From the NCBI GenBank assembly GCA_947630465.1, contig CANRHT010000013.1:1-20203 (forward strand): 20,203 nucleotides of DNA. Reading direction: 5' to 3'. Each line of letters opens with the position of its first letter. Within the stretch, counting starts at the first letter, position 1. Shown piece by piece: positions 8,040-16,504 of the stretch. The notes beneath the pieces were generated by a model. It did no database searches and was not told the origin of the DNA. It worked only from the letters and a program-made list of their open reading frames with translations. The DNA is from an uncultured Pseudomonadaceae bacterium. Lineage in GTDB: Bacteria; Pseudomonadota; Gammaproteobacteria; Pseudomonadales; Pseudomonadaceae. Made by a program: the position numbers and the translations under genes.

Positions 8040-8492
8040 TCAATCGCGCCGCGCATGCTGCGCCATTAAGCGCTGAGCCATTTCATCGAGCATCTTCTGC
8101 TCTTGCTTGCTGGCCGTCTTCAGCGCTTCATCACGGTAGCGCTGCACTAATTTGCGCAGCCCTTCCAAACGCGCATAGGCTTGCTGCCATAAGTCACGGC
8201 CCAGCTTAAGATTATTTTCATGCCAGGCTAAACTTTTTTGCTGCTGTTCAATAGCCACTTCCAACTGCGATAAAAAGCGCTGGTAGTTCATCAGCCATTG
8301 ACCACTGACACCCACCTGCCCTTTATCAATCCATTGCTGCTGATAATCATCACGGTATTGCTCAAGATTGTGTAATTGCTGCTGAGCGTTTTGTAACGCG
8401 GTTTGAAATTCACCCAGCTTAGCGGCGGCTTCACGCTCGGTGGTTTGCGCCATATCAATGACCGGCAGCAAACGCTGAATACGTTTATTCAT
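8040..8492 (-). CDS. fliJ: Flagellar export chaperone FliJ
   Basis: A 150-residue, highly charged, all-helical protein predicted to form an antiparallel coiled coil (heptad-like over about residues 10-140, rich in Gln, Glu and Leu). FliJ is the central stalk of the flagellar type III export ATPase: it sits in the FliI ring, contacts FlhA and recycles chaperones. The sequence alone would be hard to assign, but the length, the RIQRLLPVIDMAQTTEREAA start and the position directly after fliI make it firm. Its start lies eight bases past the fliI stop. It is the last gene of the fliE operon; no convincing terminator follows it. Confidence 0.92.
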   Translation of the reverse strand: MNKRIQRLLPVIDMAQTTEREAAAKLGEFQTALQNAQQQLHNLEQYRDDYQQQWIDKGQVGVSGQWLMNYQRFLSQLEVAIEQQQKSLAWHENNLKLGRDLWQQAYARLEGLRKLVQRYRDEALKTASKQEQKMLDEMAQRLMAQHARRD

Positions 8493-8499
8493 CTAGCTA

Positions 8500-9858
8500 T
8501 CAACCTGCGGGCGCTGGATTGATCACTGCCAACAAGTGCGCCGTACTTTTTTCCATGGGGTCAGTTTCGCGCAAACCTTGACGTAGAAAAGCCGACATAT
8601 GCGGATAACGCTCAATGGCTAAGTCCGTATCTTTATCACCGCCAGCCACATAAGCACCCACACTGATCAAGTCACGACTCTGCTGATAACGTGTCCACAG
8701 CTGTTTAAAGCGCTGAGCCGCCTTCATGTGCTCCTCAGTGACCACTTGCGGCATCACCCGACTGACTGACTGACTGATATCAATCGCGGGGTAGTGCCCT
8801 TCCTGTGCCAGATCACGCGATAAGACAAAGTGACCATCCAATACCCCACGCGCCGCATCGGCAATCGGATCTTGCTGGTCATCCCCTTCCGACAGTACGG
8901 TATAAAACGCAGTGATCGAACCGCCGCCTTTATCAGCATTACCAGCGCGCTCGACCAGCTTGGGCAACTTGGCAAACACTGAAGGTGGATAACCTTTAGT
9001 GGCGGGCGGTTCACCGATGGCTAACGCAATTTCCCGCTGCGCCTGTGCGTAACGGGTCAAGGAATCCATCAGCAATAAAACGTTGTAGTTTTTATCACGG
9101 AAATACTCCGCAATACGCGTGCAATACATCGCCGCACGCAAGCGCATTAAGGGCGCATCATCCGCGGGCGAGGCGACAACAATGGCGCGCTTTAAATCTT
9201 CTTCGCCAAGAATGTCTTCAATAAACTCTTTAACTTCCCGGCCCCGCTCACCGATCAGACCGACAATCACCACATCAGCTTGAGTGAAGCGCGTCATCAT
9301 GCCCAGCAGCACACTCTTACCTACCCCAGTACCAGCAAACAAACCAATACGCTGGCCACGGCCAACGGTTAAAATCCCGTTGATACTGCGAATGCCGACA
9401 TCAAGGGGTTCGGTGATGGGAGTACGTTGCAGCGGATTAATCGCGGGGCCTTCCATTTGCACCCACTCTTCAGCTTCAATGCGGCCTTTGCCATCCAATG
9501 GACGACCGGCCCCATCCAGTACTCGACCGAGCATGGCTAAACCCATCGGCATCCGATCAGTGCCGGCAATCGGCACTACACGTGCTCCGGGGGCGATACC
9601 GGTTAAGTTACCAATGGGCATTAAAAAGACTTTTTCACCGGAAAAGCCCATCACCTCAGCTTCCACCTGCACCGCTTGATAGCCATCGTTATTAATCACC
9701 AAACAGCGACTGCCTACCGCCACTTGCACGCCTTGCGCCTCAAGGGTTAAACCCACCATACGAATCAGGCGGCCTTCAATTAAAGGTTTTTTTGATAGTT
9801 CAGTGGCGCTGTTATAACGGGCTAAACGGCTGGCGAAGCTGGTGCGCTGCAGAGACAT
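8500..9858 (-). CDS. fliI: Flagellum-specific export ATPase FliI
   Basis: A 452-residue ATPase related to F1-ATPase beta, which forms the hexamer at the cytoplasmic gate of the flagellar export apparatus and helps unfold and inject substrates. The Walker A motif is AGTGVGKS (175-182), Walker B is LLLMDS (261-266), and the catalytic Glu region is GLIGERGREV (200-209). The N-terminal beta-barrel domain is about 20-95, the ATPase core about 100-370 and the C-terminal helical domain thereafter. The SLTRYAQAQREIALAIGEPPATKGYPPSVF stretch (266-295) is typical of the flagellar/type III ATPases; flagellar context separates it from virulence homologues. It starts 12 bases after the fliH stop and is followed closely by fliJ. 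Nothing is missing. Confidence 0.97.
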   Translation of the reverse strand: MSLQRTSFASRLARYNSATELSKKPLIEGRLIRMVGLTLEAQGVQVAVGSRCLVINNDGYQAVQVEAEVMGFSGEKVFLMPIGNLTGIAPGARVVPIAGTDRMPMGLAMLGRVLDGAGRPLDGKGRIEAEEWVQMEGPAINPLQRTPITEPLDVGIRSINGILTVGRGQRIGLFAGTGVGKSVLLGMMTRFTQADVVIVGLIGERGREVKEFIEDILGEEDLKRAIVVASPADDAPLMRLRAAMYCTRIAEYFRDKNYNVLLLMDSLTRYAQAQREIALAIGEPPATKGYPPSVFAKLPKLVERAGNADKGGGSITAFYTVLSEGDDQQDPIADAARGVLDGHFVLSRDLAQEGHYPAIDISQSVSRVMPQVVTEEHMKAAQRFKQLWTRYQQSRDLISVGAYVAGGDKDTDLAIERYPHMSAFLRQGLRETDPMEKSTAHLLAVINPAPAG

Positions 9859-9870
9859 AACAACTCCTGA

Positions 9871-10902
9871 TCAAGTAACGGACTGAGTATCATCAACCAT
9901 TGGCTCAGCTTCTGGCGCGGGATCTAACTCTGCTGCAGTCGCACTGAGCTGAGGATCAACGACCGACTCGGCTGTTTGCGCCTGTTCTGTCGCGCTCTCG
10001 TGCGGCGCAGGCTCATCCTCTACAAGCGTTGCAGCGTCTGCGGCTGCCTCTGTATCAACCGCAGCGCTCGACTCGGGTTCGGGTTCGGGTTCGGGTTCGG
10101 GTTCGGGTTCGACAATAGCTTCTGGCTCAGGCGCTACAGCGTCAAGCGCAACATCGATATCGGCTTCCAGCGGCTGACCTTGCAGTTCACGTTGCTGCTC
10201 TAAGATCTGGCTGGCAATCTGCTCAATGCGAGTTTCTATCGTGGCGTTGATTTGCGTATTGACTGAATCAAAACGGCAGCCGCCGGGCAACAACTCGTCA
10301 TCTTCGATGATTTTCCAGTTTTCCTCATGGCGCTCACGCAGGGCTTTAATTTGCTCAAAATCTTGCGGATTCACATACACACGCACCGATTCGCTGCCCA
10401 TCGGTAAGAGTTTTAAAGACTCACGCACCACTTGTTTGATTTGGCTGGAATCAATACTCAGTTCACGCTGAATCACTTGGCGACTGATGTGCATAATCAG
10501 CTCAAGCATACGGTCTTCAAGCTGCTGATCTTGACTGGCAATGGGCTCAAAGAGTTCGTGCATAATATTTTCCAGCGCCTGCACTTTATTACGCAACACC
10601 ACTTCGGCTTCTTGTGCAGCTTTCAGTTGCCCGGTGTGAAAGCCTTCTTTCTCACCGGCACTAAAACCTTCATTCCAAGCGTCTTGACGAACGGCCTCCA
10701 CATCTTCCAGCGTCAAAGGTTTGACGTCTTCCATAACGACGTCCTCAACCCGCACCTCTTCTTCAACGTCTGCGGGCGGCGCTGCAATGGCTTCGGGCTC
10801 AGCCGCAACCTCAGGCTCATCAAAACTGGGCATGTCCCATAAACTAAAAACCCCGCCCTCTCGGGCAGAGATCAGTTCGCTGCTTGGTTTTTTATCGCTC
10901 AT
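9871..10902 (-). CDS. fliH: Flagellar assembly protein FliH with a long acidic C-terminal tail
   Basis: FliH is the peripheral stalk that holds FliI back as a heterotrimer and docks it at the C-ring. This one has 343 residues, longer than the roughly 230-280 usual for the family. The N-terminal part (1-75) is acidic. A GxxxG-type stretch follows (NEGFSAGEKEGFHTGQ, 77-92), then a coiled coil (about 95-150) and the conserved C-terminal domain (about 150-240, with VRVYVNPQDFEQI and GGCRFDSVN). After residue 240 comes a tail of about 100 residues made almost only of Glu, Ala, Pro, Asp and Thr, including six Glu-Pro repeats (265-276). The tail is probably disordered. The gene starts two bases after fliG. 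The ribosome-binding site lies inside the end of fliG. Confidence 0.93.
   Translation of the reverse strand: MSDKKPSSELISAREGGVFSLWDMPSFDEPEVAAEPEAIAAPPADVEEEVRVEDVVMEDVKPLTLEDVEAVRQDAWNEGFSAGEKEGFHTGQLKAAQEAEVVLRNKVQALENIMHELFEPIASQDQQLEDRMLELIMHISRQVIQRELSIDSSQIKQVVRESLKLLPMGSESVRVYVNPQDFEQIKALRERHEENWKIIEDDELLPGGCRFDSVNTQINATIETRIEQIASQILEQQRELQGQPLEADIDVALDAVAPEPEAIVEPEPEPEPEPEPESSAAVDTEAAADAATLVEDEPAPHESATEQAQTAESVVDPQLSATAAELDPAPEAEPMVDDTQSVT
10075..10110 (-). repeat. Six perfect copies of a 6-base repeat in fliH
   Basis: The unit GGGTTC on the plus strand (GAACCC on the coding strand) occurs six times without a mismatch. It encodes a run of Glu-Pro dipeptides. Because the unit is two codons long, slippage would lengthen or shorten the tail without breaking the frame. 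Confidence 0.95.
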
Positions 10903-10904
10903 AG

Positions 10905-11921
10905 CTAAACCATCTCTTCCCCACCTTTACCACCGAGTACAATTTCGCCGGCTTCTGCCATGCGTCGGGCAATGGTAAGGATTTCTTTTTGTGCGGATTC
11001 AACTTCACTGATACGCACTGGTCCTTTAGCTTCGAGATCATCACGCAGTAATTCGGAAGCGCGCTTGGACATATTCTTAAAGATCTTCTCTTTAATCGCT
11101 TCGTCTGCACCCTTGAGCGCCAAGACCAGCACATCTGACGAAACTTCACGCAACAACGACTGAATCCCGCGATCATCCACATCAGCAAGGTTATCAAAGA
11201 CAAACATCAGGTCTTCAATTTTGCCTGAGAGGTCTTGATCAAGCTCTCGAATGGCATCCAGTAGCGGGCCTTCCATCGAGCTATCAAGGAAGTTCATGAT
11301 GTCCGCTGCACGCTTCACACCACCCATAGTGGTGCGTGAGGTGTTGGAGTTGCCAGAAAACTGCTTTTCTAAAATCGTATTCAGCTCTTTCAGTGCCGCT
11401 GGCTGAATGGTATTGAGTGCTGACACGCGCAAGACGATATCTAGACGTACTTTATGATCAAAATGCGACAGCACTTCACCGGCCTGATCCGGATCTAAGT
11501 AGGCGACAACAATCGCTTGAATCTGCGGGTGCTCATAACGGATAACATCCGCCACGGCGCGCGGCTCCATCCACTTTAAGCTGTCTAAGCCGCTGGTATT
11601 GCCGCCCAGTAAAATACGATCAATCAGATTGCCAGCTTTATCTTCACCCAGCGCTTGCGTCAGCATATTACGGATATAGCCGTCAGCGCCCACACCTAAA
11701 CCGGTTTGATCACTGACAATTTCAACGAACTCACTCATCACCTGTTCGACTTGGTCACGCTGGATATTGCGCATCTGTGCCATCGCCGAGCCTACGCGCT
11801 GCACTTCTTTGGGGCCCATATGCTGCAGCACTTGTGCGGCATCGGTTTCACCCAGCGATAACAGTAAAATAGCAGCCTTCTCAACCTTGTTGAGTTTGTT
11901 GGCACTCGGGGCATCACTCAT
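10905..11921 (-). CDS. fliG: Flagellar motor switch protein FliG
   Basis: A 338-residue rotor protein of the C-ring that couples ion flow through MotA/B stators to rotation and, with FliM/FliN, sets direction. Recognisable parts: the N-terminal domain that clasps the FliF tail (about 1-105), the middle domain with the EHPQ motif (130-133) that binds FliM, and the C-terminal domain with the MFVF hinge (239-242). The charged torque helix follows (about 268-300, DEAIKEKIFKNMSKRASELLRDDLE). Length and content match Pseudomonas FliG. The start overlaps the end of fliF by eight bases, and it ends two bases before fliH, so the three are probably translationally coupled. Confidence 0.97.
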   Translation of the reverse strand: MSDAPSANKLNKVEKAAILLLSLGETDAAQVLQHMGPKEVQRVGSAMAQMRNIQRDQVEQVMSEFVEIVSDQTGLGVGADGYIRNMLTQALGEDKAGNLIDRILLGGNTSGLDSLKWMEPRAVADVIRYEHPQIQAIVVAYLDPDQAGEVLSHFDHKVRLDIVLRVSALNTIQPAALKELNTILEKQFSGNSNTSRTTMGGVKRAADIMNFLDSSMEGPLLDAIRELDQDLSGKIEDLMFVFDNLADVDDRGIQSLLREVSSDVLVLALKGADEAIKEKIFKNMSKRASELLRDDLEAKGPVRISEVESAQKEILTIARRMAEAGEIVLGGKGGEEMV

Positions 11922-13704
11922 CAGCGTTAATCCACTCTCTTACGACTTGCGCCACGCGGCCTGGGTCTTCAGCGACCAAGCCTTTAATGGCATTCAATTG
12001 CGCATCATAGCCTTCACTTGGGCTGGGCAATAATATACTTGGAGCAGGGCCGCCTAAACTCACGCGATCCTCTTCTAATCCTTCATCCAGCCCATCAATA
12101 TCGCTTAGGCCGGCATCACCCAATCCTTGAGTGGTTGCCAATTCTTTTGATTTATCACCACCCACTACATTACGCAGCAGCGGACGCAACACGCCAAACA
12201 CCAGCACTAAGATAAATAAGATACCCAAGACTTGCTTAACGATATCCCAGAACCATGGCTCGGTATAAAACGGAATATCAGCTATTTCTTGCGCCAACAC
12301 CGGTGCAAAGGGCGCGTTAATCACGCTAACGCTATCACCACGACTGGCATTGAAGCCAACCGAGTCCTGCACCAAACGAGTAAAGCGGGCAATATCTTGT
12401 TCAGTCCATGGCACACGAATGGTTTCACCGGTTTGCGGATTGACGGTAATGCGGTCATCCACCACCACGGCAACCGACAGACGCTGCAAACGGCCTTGAT
12501 CTTGTTTGGTATAGCTGATGGAGCGATCCAGCTCAAAGTTACGTGTGGATTGCTCACGCTTATCGCTCGGGTACGGCGCCAGCATGGCTAAGCCAGTCGT
12601 GGGATCAATAATTTGCTCGCCATTGGCATCTAACAAAGGCTGGCCAGCAGCTATGGGGCCGCCGGCTGCAGCTTGTCCACCGGCGACTTCAGGTGCGGTT
12701 GCAGGACCAGGCGGCTGATTACTTAAAGCACCCGGCACACCTTGTGGACCACTGCTGACTTGACGCTGTTCAGAGACCGACTGCTCACTGCGCAAGGCCG
12801 GCTGATCCGGGTTAAAGGTTTCTGAAGTGGACTCAATCGAGCTGAAATCCACATCCGCTGAGACTTCAGCTTTATAGTGGTCGGAGCCCAAAATAGGCTG
12901 CAAAATATTGTGTACGCGCTGGGTGAATAACCCTTCAAGGCGACGTGAATAGTCAAACTGCTTACCCGCACGGGTCATCTCTGACAGCTCTTGCTGATCA
13001 GAGAGTAAATTACCTTTTTGGTCCACCACAGTCACTTGGGCTTTATTGAGCTCAGGTACGCTGGTCGCCACTAAATTAATAATCGCCATGACTTGGCTGG
13101 GCTCAAGCGCACGCCCTGGATACAGCTCAACCAGAACTGAAGCACTGGGCTTGCGCTCATCGCGTACAAACACTGAGCTTTTAGGAATAGCCAAGTGTAC
13201 GCGTGCGCCTTTGACATTATTAAGACTTGAGACAGTGCGCGCCAACTCACCCTCTAAACCACGGCGGTAGCGCGTGGCTTCCATAAACTGACTGGTGCCT
13301 AAACCTTGTTCTCTATCGAGAATTTCAAAACCGATATTGTTATCGCTCGGGGTGACGCCTGCGGCAGCCAGTTTGATGCGTGCATTGGCAATATCAGATG
13401 CTTTAACCAGCAAGGCGCCGGAGTTGGGTTCAATCCGGTAAGGAATACCGGCACTGCCCAGGGTATCAATCACTTGTGTGGTATCTAAACCTTCTAAACT
13501 GCCGTACAGCGGCCGATAGTCAGGCTCTTGTGACCAGAGTACAACAGCAAAACCGATGGCAACGCTCGCCGCTAAGCCCACCAATAAAGCGACTTGGCGC
13601 AAAGCGGGCATTTGTGACAAATTGTCCAAGAAAGCCAAACCGGCAAAACCTGTTTTTGCTGGCTGCTCTGTGGTTTGTGGTGTATTTGCCGTTGCGTCAA
13701 CCAT
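11914..13704 (-). CDS. fliF: Flagellar MS-ring protein FliF
   Basis: A 596-residue inner-membrane protein that forms the MS ring, the base on which the rod and export gate are built. The first transmembrane helix is about 38-57 and the second about 487-507, with a large periplasmic part between them. Ring-building motifs are visible: 'YRPLYGSLEGLDTTQVIDTL' starts at about residue 63, and 'FMEATRYRRGLEGELARTVSSL' lies near residue 140. A Gly/Pro/Ala/Gln-rich linker lies at about 315-370. The C-terminal cytoplasmic tail ends VAQVVREWINADE and should bind FliG. It starts 12 bases after fliE and overlaps fliG by eight bases. No anomaly seen. Confidence 0.97.
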   Translation of the reverse strand: MVDATANTPQTTEQPAKTGFAGLAFLDNLSQMPALRQVALLVGLAASVAIGFAVVLWSQEPDYRPLYGSLEGLDTTQVIDTLGSAGIPYRIEPNSGALLVKASDIANARIKLAAAGVTPSDNNIGFEILDREQGLGTSQFMEATRYRRGLEGELARTVSSLNNVKGARVHLAIPKSSVFVRDERKPSASVLVELYPGRALEPSQVMAIINLVATSVPELNKAQVTVVDQKGNLLSDQQELSEMTRAGKQFDYSRRLEGLFTQRVHNILQPILGSDHYKAEVSADVDFSSIESTSETFNPDQPALRSEQSVSEQRQVSSGPQGVPGALSNQPPGPATAPEVAGGQAAAGGPIAAGQPLLDANGEQIIDPTTGLAMLAPYPSDKREQSTRNFELDRSISYTKQDQGRLQRLSVAVVVDDRITVNPQTGETIRVPWTEQDIARFTRLVQDSVGFNASRGDSVSVINAPFAPVLAQEIADIPFYTEPWFWDIVKQVLGILFILVLVFGVLRPLLRNVVGGDKSKELATTQGLGDAGLSDIDGLDEGLEEDRVSLGGPAPSILLPSPSEGYDAQLNAIKGLVAEDPGRVAQVVREWINADE

Positions 13705-13716
13705 GATTTATTGCCC

Positions 13717-14052
13717 CTACACTGGCATCTGCATAATATCTTGATAAGCCTGAACCAGTTTATTACGGACCTGGGTCATGGCTTGAAATGATACGCTCGC
13801 TTTTTGCGAAGCAATCATTACATCAGTTAAATCGACGCCACTTTGCCCTATTTCAAAGGCTTTAGCGAGCTCGTTTGACGCTTGCTGCGTTTCATTTACT
13901 TTGCCCACCGCTTGACCAAGCATTTCAGCGAAGTTGGGACCGCCTGCAGCTGGCGTTTCAGCCACAGCAGCAGGCTTAATGCGCGACATAGCATCAGCCT
14001 GCATGCTGCGCATTTCTAACATTAACCGATTAAATTCTATACCTTGGCTCAT
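13717..14052 (-). CDS. fliE: Flagellar hook-basal body protein FliE
   Basis: A 111-residue export substrate that joins the MS ring to the proximal rod, located in the periplasm and secreted through the flagellar pore. The C-terminal half has the family signature: [46 protein letters not shown], here at about 66-111 ([19 protein letters not shown] is the core). The N-terminal half holds a disordered Ala/Pro-rich segment. It is the first gene of the operon, with GGGAGA as ribosome-binding site just before the ATG and a sigma-54 promoter candidate about 50 bases upstream. Confidence 0.95.
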   Translation of the reverse strand: MSQGIEFNRLMLEMRSMQADAMSRIKPAAVAETPAAGGPNFAEMLGQAVGKVNETQQASNELAKAFEIGQSGVDLTDVMIASQKASVSFQAMTQVRNKLVQAYQDIMQMPV

Positions 14053-14103
14053 TTTGATCTCCCACCGCTTCTTTGACGCTTTGCGATACTTATGGAGATA
14101 AAA

Positions 14104-14118
14104 GCAATTTTCAAGCCA
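14104..14118 (-). promoter_or_regulatory. Sigma-54 (RpoN) promoter of the fliEFGHIJ operon
   Basis: On the minus strand TGGCTTG, four bases, then TTGC matches the -24/-12 consensus with exact spacing: TGGC at 14118-14115 and TTGC at 14107-14104. Transcription should start near 14092, about 40 bases before the fliE ATG. In Pseudomonas the fliE operon is a known RpoN target activated by FleQ/FleR, so this fits. The -24 element lies only 16 bases past the stop of the ABC permease gene, which places the promoter in an 82-base gap. Confidence 0.75.
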
Positions 14119-14134
14119 ACTTATAGATTCCTAA

Positions 14135-14914
14135 TTAACTGCGCATACCACGGCCAGAAATTAACAAACGTACGCACACCACATACAAAATCAACGTGGT
14201 CAGCAACATCAGACTGATCGCAACACTGATATCAATATCTGAGACCCCTAAGATGCCATAGCGAAACGCATTGACCATGTGCAAAATTGGATTGGCCAGT
14301 GACAGGGTCTTCCAAAAAGGACCCAACATATCAATCGAATAAAACACCCCACCTAAATAGGTCAAAGGCGTCAACACAAAAGATGGAATGATTGAGATGT
14401 CGTCAAAGTTACGCGCAAATACGGCGTTAAGAAAGCCACCCAGCGCAAAAACCGCTGAGGTACAGACAATCACCACCAAGGTGATCGGTAAATTATGAAT
14501 CTGCAGCTTGGTAAAAAACAGCGATAAAATCGAAACAATCACCGCCACACCTAAGCCGCGTAAAATACCGCCCATCACAAAACCAATTAAAATAGTGTGT
14601 GGCGATACCGGCGATACCATGAGCTCTTCGATCGAATGCTGAAATTTAGCACTGAAAAAACTCGACACCACGTTGCTGTATGAGTTGGTAATCACCGACA
14701 TCATAATTAAACCCGGCACAATATATTGCATATACGTAAAGCCATGCATATCGCCGATCTGACTACCGATCAAATTACCGAAAATTACAAAATACAGCAC
14801 CATAGTGATCGCGGGGGGCAACAAGGTTTGTGGCCAAATCCGTAAAAAACGACGGGCTTCGCGAGTGACAATGGTTTGCAAGGCAATCAAATTTGACTTC
14901 AACTCAGTACTCAT
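14135..14914 (-). CDS. yadH: ABC-2 type transporter permease (YadH type)
   Basis: A 259-residue inner-membrane permease with about six hydrophobic helices, the first near residues 29-50 and the last near 228-252. The family signature near residues 118-170 and the overall match to E. coli YadH support the call. With its partner ATPase it forms an exporter whose substrate is unknown; YadGH-like pairs are broadly distributed. Its ATG overlaps the ATPase stop by four bases (ATGA), so the two are translationally coupled. It lies directly upstream of the fliE promoter but is probably unrelated to flagella. Confidence 0.9.
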   Translation of the reverse strand: MSTELKSNLIALQTIVTREARRFLRIWPQTLLPPAITMVLYFVIFGNLIGSQIGDMHGFTYMQYIVPGLIMMSVITNSYSNVVSSFFSAKFQHSIEELMVSPVSPHTILIGFVMGGILRGLGVAVIVSILSLFFTKLQIHNLPITLVVIVCTSAVFALGGFLNAVFARNFDDISIIPSFVLTPLTYLGGVFYSIDMLGPFWKTLSLANPILHMVNAFRYGILGVSDIDISVAISLMLLTTLILYVVCVRLLISGRGMRS

Positions 14915-15843
14915 GCTGATTCACCGTCCAAATTCTTCTCAACCAATGACACAAACAACTCCTCCAAGCGATTACTTTTATTACGCAAACTCAACACCTC
15001 GATATTAAGCGCGGCGAGCTGGGCAAATAAATCGGTCAAACCGCGCTGCTTAGCCACCTGCACCTGCAAAGTGCACTCATCCACCATCTGTGCTGGATAG
15101 CCGTCTAACTGCGGCGCTTGATCTTGGGTATGTTTCAAATCAAGCAAAAAAGTCTCATTACTCAACTGCCCCAAGAGCGCGCGCATACTGGTATTTTCGA
15201 CAATAGAACCATGATCAATAATGGCAATATTGCGGCACAACTGCTCAGCCTCCTCCAGATAATGCGTGGTGAGAATAATAGTGGTGCCTTGCTCGTTGAG
15301 CTCAGTCAGGTACTCCCACATCGAGCGGCGCAGTTCAATATCCACTCCAGCGGTAGGCTCATCGAGAATCAATAAACGTGGTTTATGCATCAGCGCGCGC
15401 GCAATCATTAAGCGGCGCTTCATACCACCGGATAACATACGCGAGGCAACATGGCGTTTATCCCAGAGCCCCAACTGCTTAAGCAATGCTTCGGCACGCA
15501 CGCGCGCTTCTGTTAAACGGATGCCATAGTAACCGGCTTGCGTGGTTAAAATGTTGAATGCGGTTTCAAACTGATTAAAGTTAAATTCTTGCGGTACTAA
15601 ACCAATACAGCGCTTAAGCTCTAAGGGATGGGTGTCTAAATCATGGCCAAACACTTGCACACTGCCACTGCTTTTATTGACTAAGGTCGACAAAATACCA
15701 ATGGTGGTTGATTTACCCGCACCATTGGGGCCGAGCAAGGCAAAAAAATCACCTTCAGCCACTGTCAAATCCACACCTTTTAAAGCTTCAAAACCATTTG
15801 CATAGCTTTTTCGTAACTGTTTAATTGATAACGCCAAAGTCAT
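14911..15843 (-). CDS. yadG: ABC transporter ATP-binding protein (YadG type)
   Basis: A 310-residue ATPase subunit that drives the partner permease. It closely follows E. coli YadG: Walker A GPNGAGKST (38-46), signature LSGGM (137-141), Walker B LLILDEP (157-163) followed by TAGVD, and the switch region TTHYLEEAEQLCRN. The C-terminal about 90 residues form the extra domain found in this subfamily and end RNKSNRLEELFVSLVEKN. The start was set at ATG 15843 because it gives the YadG N-terminus (MTLALSIKQL); the open frame continues upstream to a TTG at 15915 and has another ATG at 15858, so the start is uncertain by a few residues. No strong ribosome-binding site is visible. Confidence 0.92.
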   Translation of the reverse strand: MTLALSIKQLRKSYANGFEALKGVDLTVAEGDFFALLGPNGAGKSTTIGILSTLVNKSSGSVQVFGHDLDTHPLELKRCIGLVPQEFNFNQFETAFNILTTQAGYYGIRLTEARVRAEALLKQLGLWDKRHVASRMLSGGMKRRLMIARALMHKPRLLILDEPTAGVDIELRRSMWEYLTELNEQGTTIILTTHYLEEAEQLCRNIAIIDHGSIVENTSMRALLGQLSNETFLLDLKHTQDQAPQLDGYPAQMVDECTLQVQVAKQRGLTDLFAQLAALNIEVLSLRNKSNRLEELFVSLVEKNLDGESA

Positions 15844-15935
15844 AATTACTGCACACATAAATAAAAGAGTATTGGAAACATGGGGACTGAGTGCAGATTT
15901 TGCAAGTAACACCAAGCGAGCGCCACGCCAACCGA

Positions 15936-16496
15936 CTAGTCCAGCACACCCAGTGAATACCAGTGCCCTTGACTGCGTACCGCCATCACCGAACGCCCAT
16001 CCAGCACGCGCTCTTCTGAGTGCTCAACCAAATGATAGAAGTCACTGCGCTGCAAACGCACAGCCAAACCGGCGCCAATAGAGACATAAGGCAACATCTG
16101 CTGCGCCTGCGGATTCAACGCTAAGGTCAAAGGGTATTCAGGACCAATCAAGACACTGTCGCCGAGATTGGTCGTAACATAAACACATTGCTGCTCACCC
16201 TCTCCTCGCACCTGGGTAACAATCGACACAAAAGGGGCGTCATCCACGACAATCGCTAGCTTTTCCACTGGCGTGATCAGGAAATACTGCTGGCCTTCAC
16301 GGCGTAGCAGGCGGGAAAACAACAACACTAAAGCTGCTTTATTAATTAAAGTACCTTGATGCCACCAACGCCCATCACTGCTGATGCGCATCAAGCTATC
16401 ACCGCATTCAGTCGGATGCCAATCAGCGCTATAAGCAAGACGCTCAGCGCTGTCCTGCAACTGCTGCAGCCTATCGACATCACTGTCATCGTACAT
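15936..16496 (-). CDS. DUF1285 domain protein
   Basis: A 186-residue cytoplasmic protein of the DUF1285 family, recognised by the conserved GRWWHQGTLINKAALVLLFSRLLRREGQQYFLITPVEKLAIVVDDAPF stretch (about 42-89). The family has a small beta-rich fold and no agreed function. It begins eight bases after the stop of the DUF4823 gene (16505), so the two are one operon. The later half has no motif I can name. The gene is followed by a 92-base gap before the YadG start, in which I see no clear terminator. Confidence 0.85.
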   Translation of the reverse strand: MYDDSDVDRLQQLQDSAERLAYSADWHPTECGDSLMRISSDGRWWHQGTLINKAALVLLFSRLLRREGQQYFLITPVEKLAIVVDDAPFVSIVTQVRGEGEQQCVYVTTNLGDSVLIGPEYPLTLALNPQAQQMLPYVSIGAGLAVRLQRSDFYHLVEHSEERVLDGRSVMAVRSQGHWYSLGVLD

Positions 16497-16504
16497 AGGT
16501 CACC

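Noticed and set aside
9284..9679. 131-residue plus-strand frame
   Set aside because: It lies wholly antisense to fliI, with Pro/Ser/Arg-rich composition typical of shadow frames.
10072..10110. Telomere-like or CRISPR-like G-rich hexamer repeat
   Set aside because: The units are contiguous, in frame inside fliH and encode Glu-Pro; there are no spacers and nothing suggests an end of a replicon.
10432..10842. 136-residue plus-strand frame
   Set aside because: It is antisense to fliH and resembles no family.
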